DNA from: Bdellovibrionales bacterium
GTDB lineage: Bacteria > Bdellovibrionota > Bdellovibrionia > Bdellovibrionales > UBA1609
Length of the DNA stretch: 6,795 nt
NCBI GenBank assembly: GCA_020434645.1
Contig: JAGRAK010000111.1
Span: 1-6,795 of the forward strand
Reading direction: 5' to 3'
Shown here: positions 6,153-6,795 of the stretch, piece by piece
Numbering within the stretch: position 1 is the stretch's first letter
How the letters are laid out: the number at the start of each line of letters is the position of its first letter
The notes under the pieces: model-generated
Databases searched by the model: none
What the model was told of the DNA's origin: nothing
Seen by the model: the letters and a program-made list of their open reading frames with translations, nothing else
Position numbers and translations under genes: made by a program

Positions 6153-6771
6153 TTTAGTTGTTTTTTTAATGCTGGCGGCAACAATTTCGCATGCAGAAGA
6201 AAAATCAGATTCGGCTGAGTCTGAAGCTCCTGCGGGTGTAGCGGCAGAAGAAGGCGAGCCTGCTGCCGCAAGTTCGGGCGGTAACGTTGACCGAGAATGG
6301 GCAAACAGAACCAGTAAGCTCAACGTGTTAGAAGCTAAGATGAAAGATCTAACCAAAAAAATTAAATCATTTATAGAAATGAAAAAATCCGGGAAAGCCG
6401 CACTAGATGAAAAGGGGCGGCCTATTGACGTATTTGAGGCTATTGTTGTTTCCCATAAAGAATTAAAAGAAACTGTTGCGACCTATGCCAAAGAAAGTGC
6501 TGAATTAAAATATCGATACCCAGAAAAAGGCGAAGTGCTTGAGAAAAAATATATTCCACTCCGTGAGCAGTCACTTGAGCAGATTGAAAAACAAATGGGG
6601 CTTGATGGTGAGCTAACACGTCTTAAAAAGAAAATTGATAAAAAATATTCAGCGTTTGTTGGTGATCAGCTCGCAAGACCGACTTCATCAAGCGAGACAA
6701 AAGTAGAATCGACAGTTAAGCAGACGCGAGTTCGAGGCGATGAGCCGGAGCGGTTAAAGTTATCTAAATAG
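6133..6771 (+). CDS. Exported charged coiled-coil protein of unknown function
   Basis: A 212-residue protein with a clear Sec signal peptide: MQFIK, then a hydrophobic core (LSLVVFLMLAATI), and predicted cleavage after SHA at residue 21. There is no lipobox, and no Cys anywhere. A short Ala/Glu/Ser/Gly-rich, probably disordered segment (22-50) leads into a Lys/Glu-rich helical region (about 55-175). Its heptad-like hydrophobic spacing (for example LNVLEAKMKDLTKKIKSF at 63-80) suggests a periplasmic coiled coil. The last 35 residues are polar and probably unstructured. GGGAG (6124-6128), four bases before the ATG and inside the end of the upstream gene, is a good ribosome binding site. The 20-base overlap, in another frame, suggests translational coupling with the zinc-ribbon gene. 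No family recognised. The stop TAG is followed at once by a second in-frame stop, TAA (6772-6774). Confidence 0.82.
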   Translation: MQFIKLSLVVFLMLAATISHAEEKSDSAESEAPAGVAAEEGEPAAASSGGNVDREWANRTSKLNVLEAKMKDLTKKIKSFIEMKKSGKAALDEKGRPIDVFEAIVVSHKELKETVATYAKESAELKYRYPEKGEVLEKKYIPLREQSLEQIEKQMGLDGELTRLKKKIDKKYSAFVGDQLARPTSSSETKVESTVKQTRVRGDEPERLKLSK

Positions 6772-6795
6772 TAAGTTTTGAAGCTTAAGACATTA

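Overview
The window is a compact, protein-coding stretch of bacterial chromosome with moderate-to-low G+C (by eye, not counted) and no RNA genes, mobile elements or CRISPR arrays. One gene lies on the minus strand at the left end. Six genes run rightward from it in tight succession (gaps of 0, 20, 49 and 22 bases, then a 20-base overlap). The SecA sequence, its C-terminal tail without the usual zinc motif, and the small secreted or cytoplasmic proteins around it suggest a Gram-negative of the former Deltaproteobacteria, most likely the Bdellovibrionota. This placement is an inference from overall protein character; no search was run.

Left region (1-667): a minus-strand gene encodes a glycine-cleavage H-like protein in which the lipoyl-lysine position is Asn, followed by a very acidic Asp-rich tail. 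The divergent intergenic region holds three copies of a CGCAAG motif, one of them inverted. It also holds a short helix that could cover the ribosome binding site of the rightward cluster's first gene.

Middle region (668-2844): a gamma-glutamylcyclotransferase-fold protein with a predicted winged-helix-like C-terminus, and with His where the catalytic Glu is expected. It abuts trmL, a tRNA 2'-O-methyltransferase. An exported M48 zinc metallopeptidase with intact HExxH and ExxAD motifs follows.

Right region (2894-6771): full-length secA, the Sec-translocase ATPase, whose tail is basic and lacks the CxCx8(C/H)C zinc finger. Next is a small cytoplasmic protein with an N-terminal CxxC/CxxC zinc ribbon and an unrecognised C-terminal alpha/beta domain. 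Overlapping it is an exported, lysine- and glutamate-rich coiled-coil protein.

The six rightward genes are probably co-transcribed at least in part. secA and the zinc-ribbon gene each have a -10-like hexamer placed so that transcription could begin at the A of the start codon, so additional internal, possibly leaderless, transcripts are plausible. secA, the peptidase and the coiled-coil protein share a cell-envelope theme. The most notable points are the two neighbouring enzyme folds that each lack the residue defining their usual chemistry, and the unassigned zinc-ribbon protein directly downstream of a SecA without a zinc domain. I see no clear evidence of a complete new multi-gene system.
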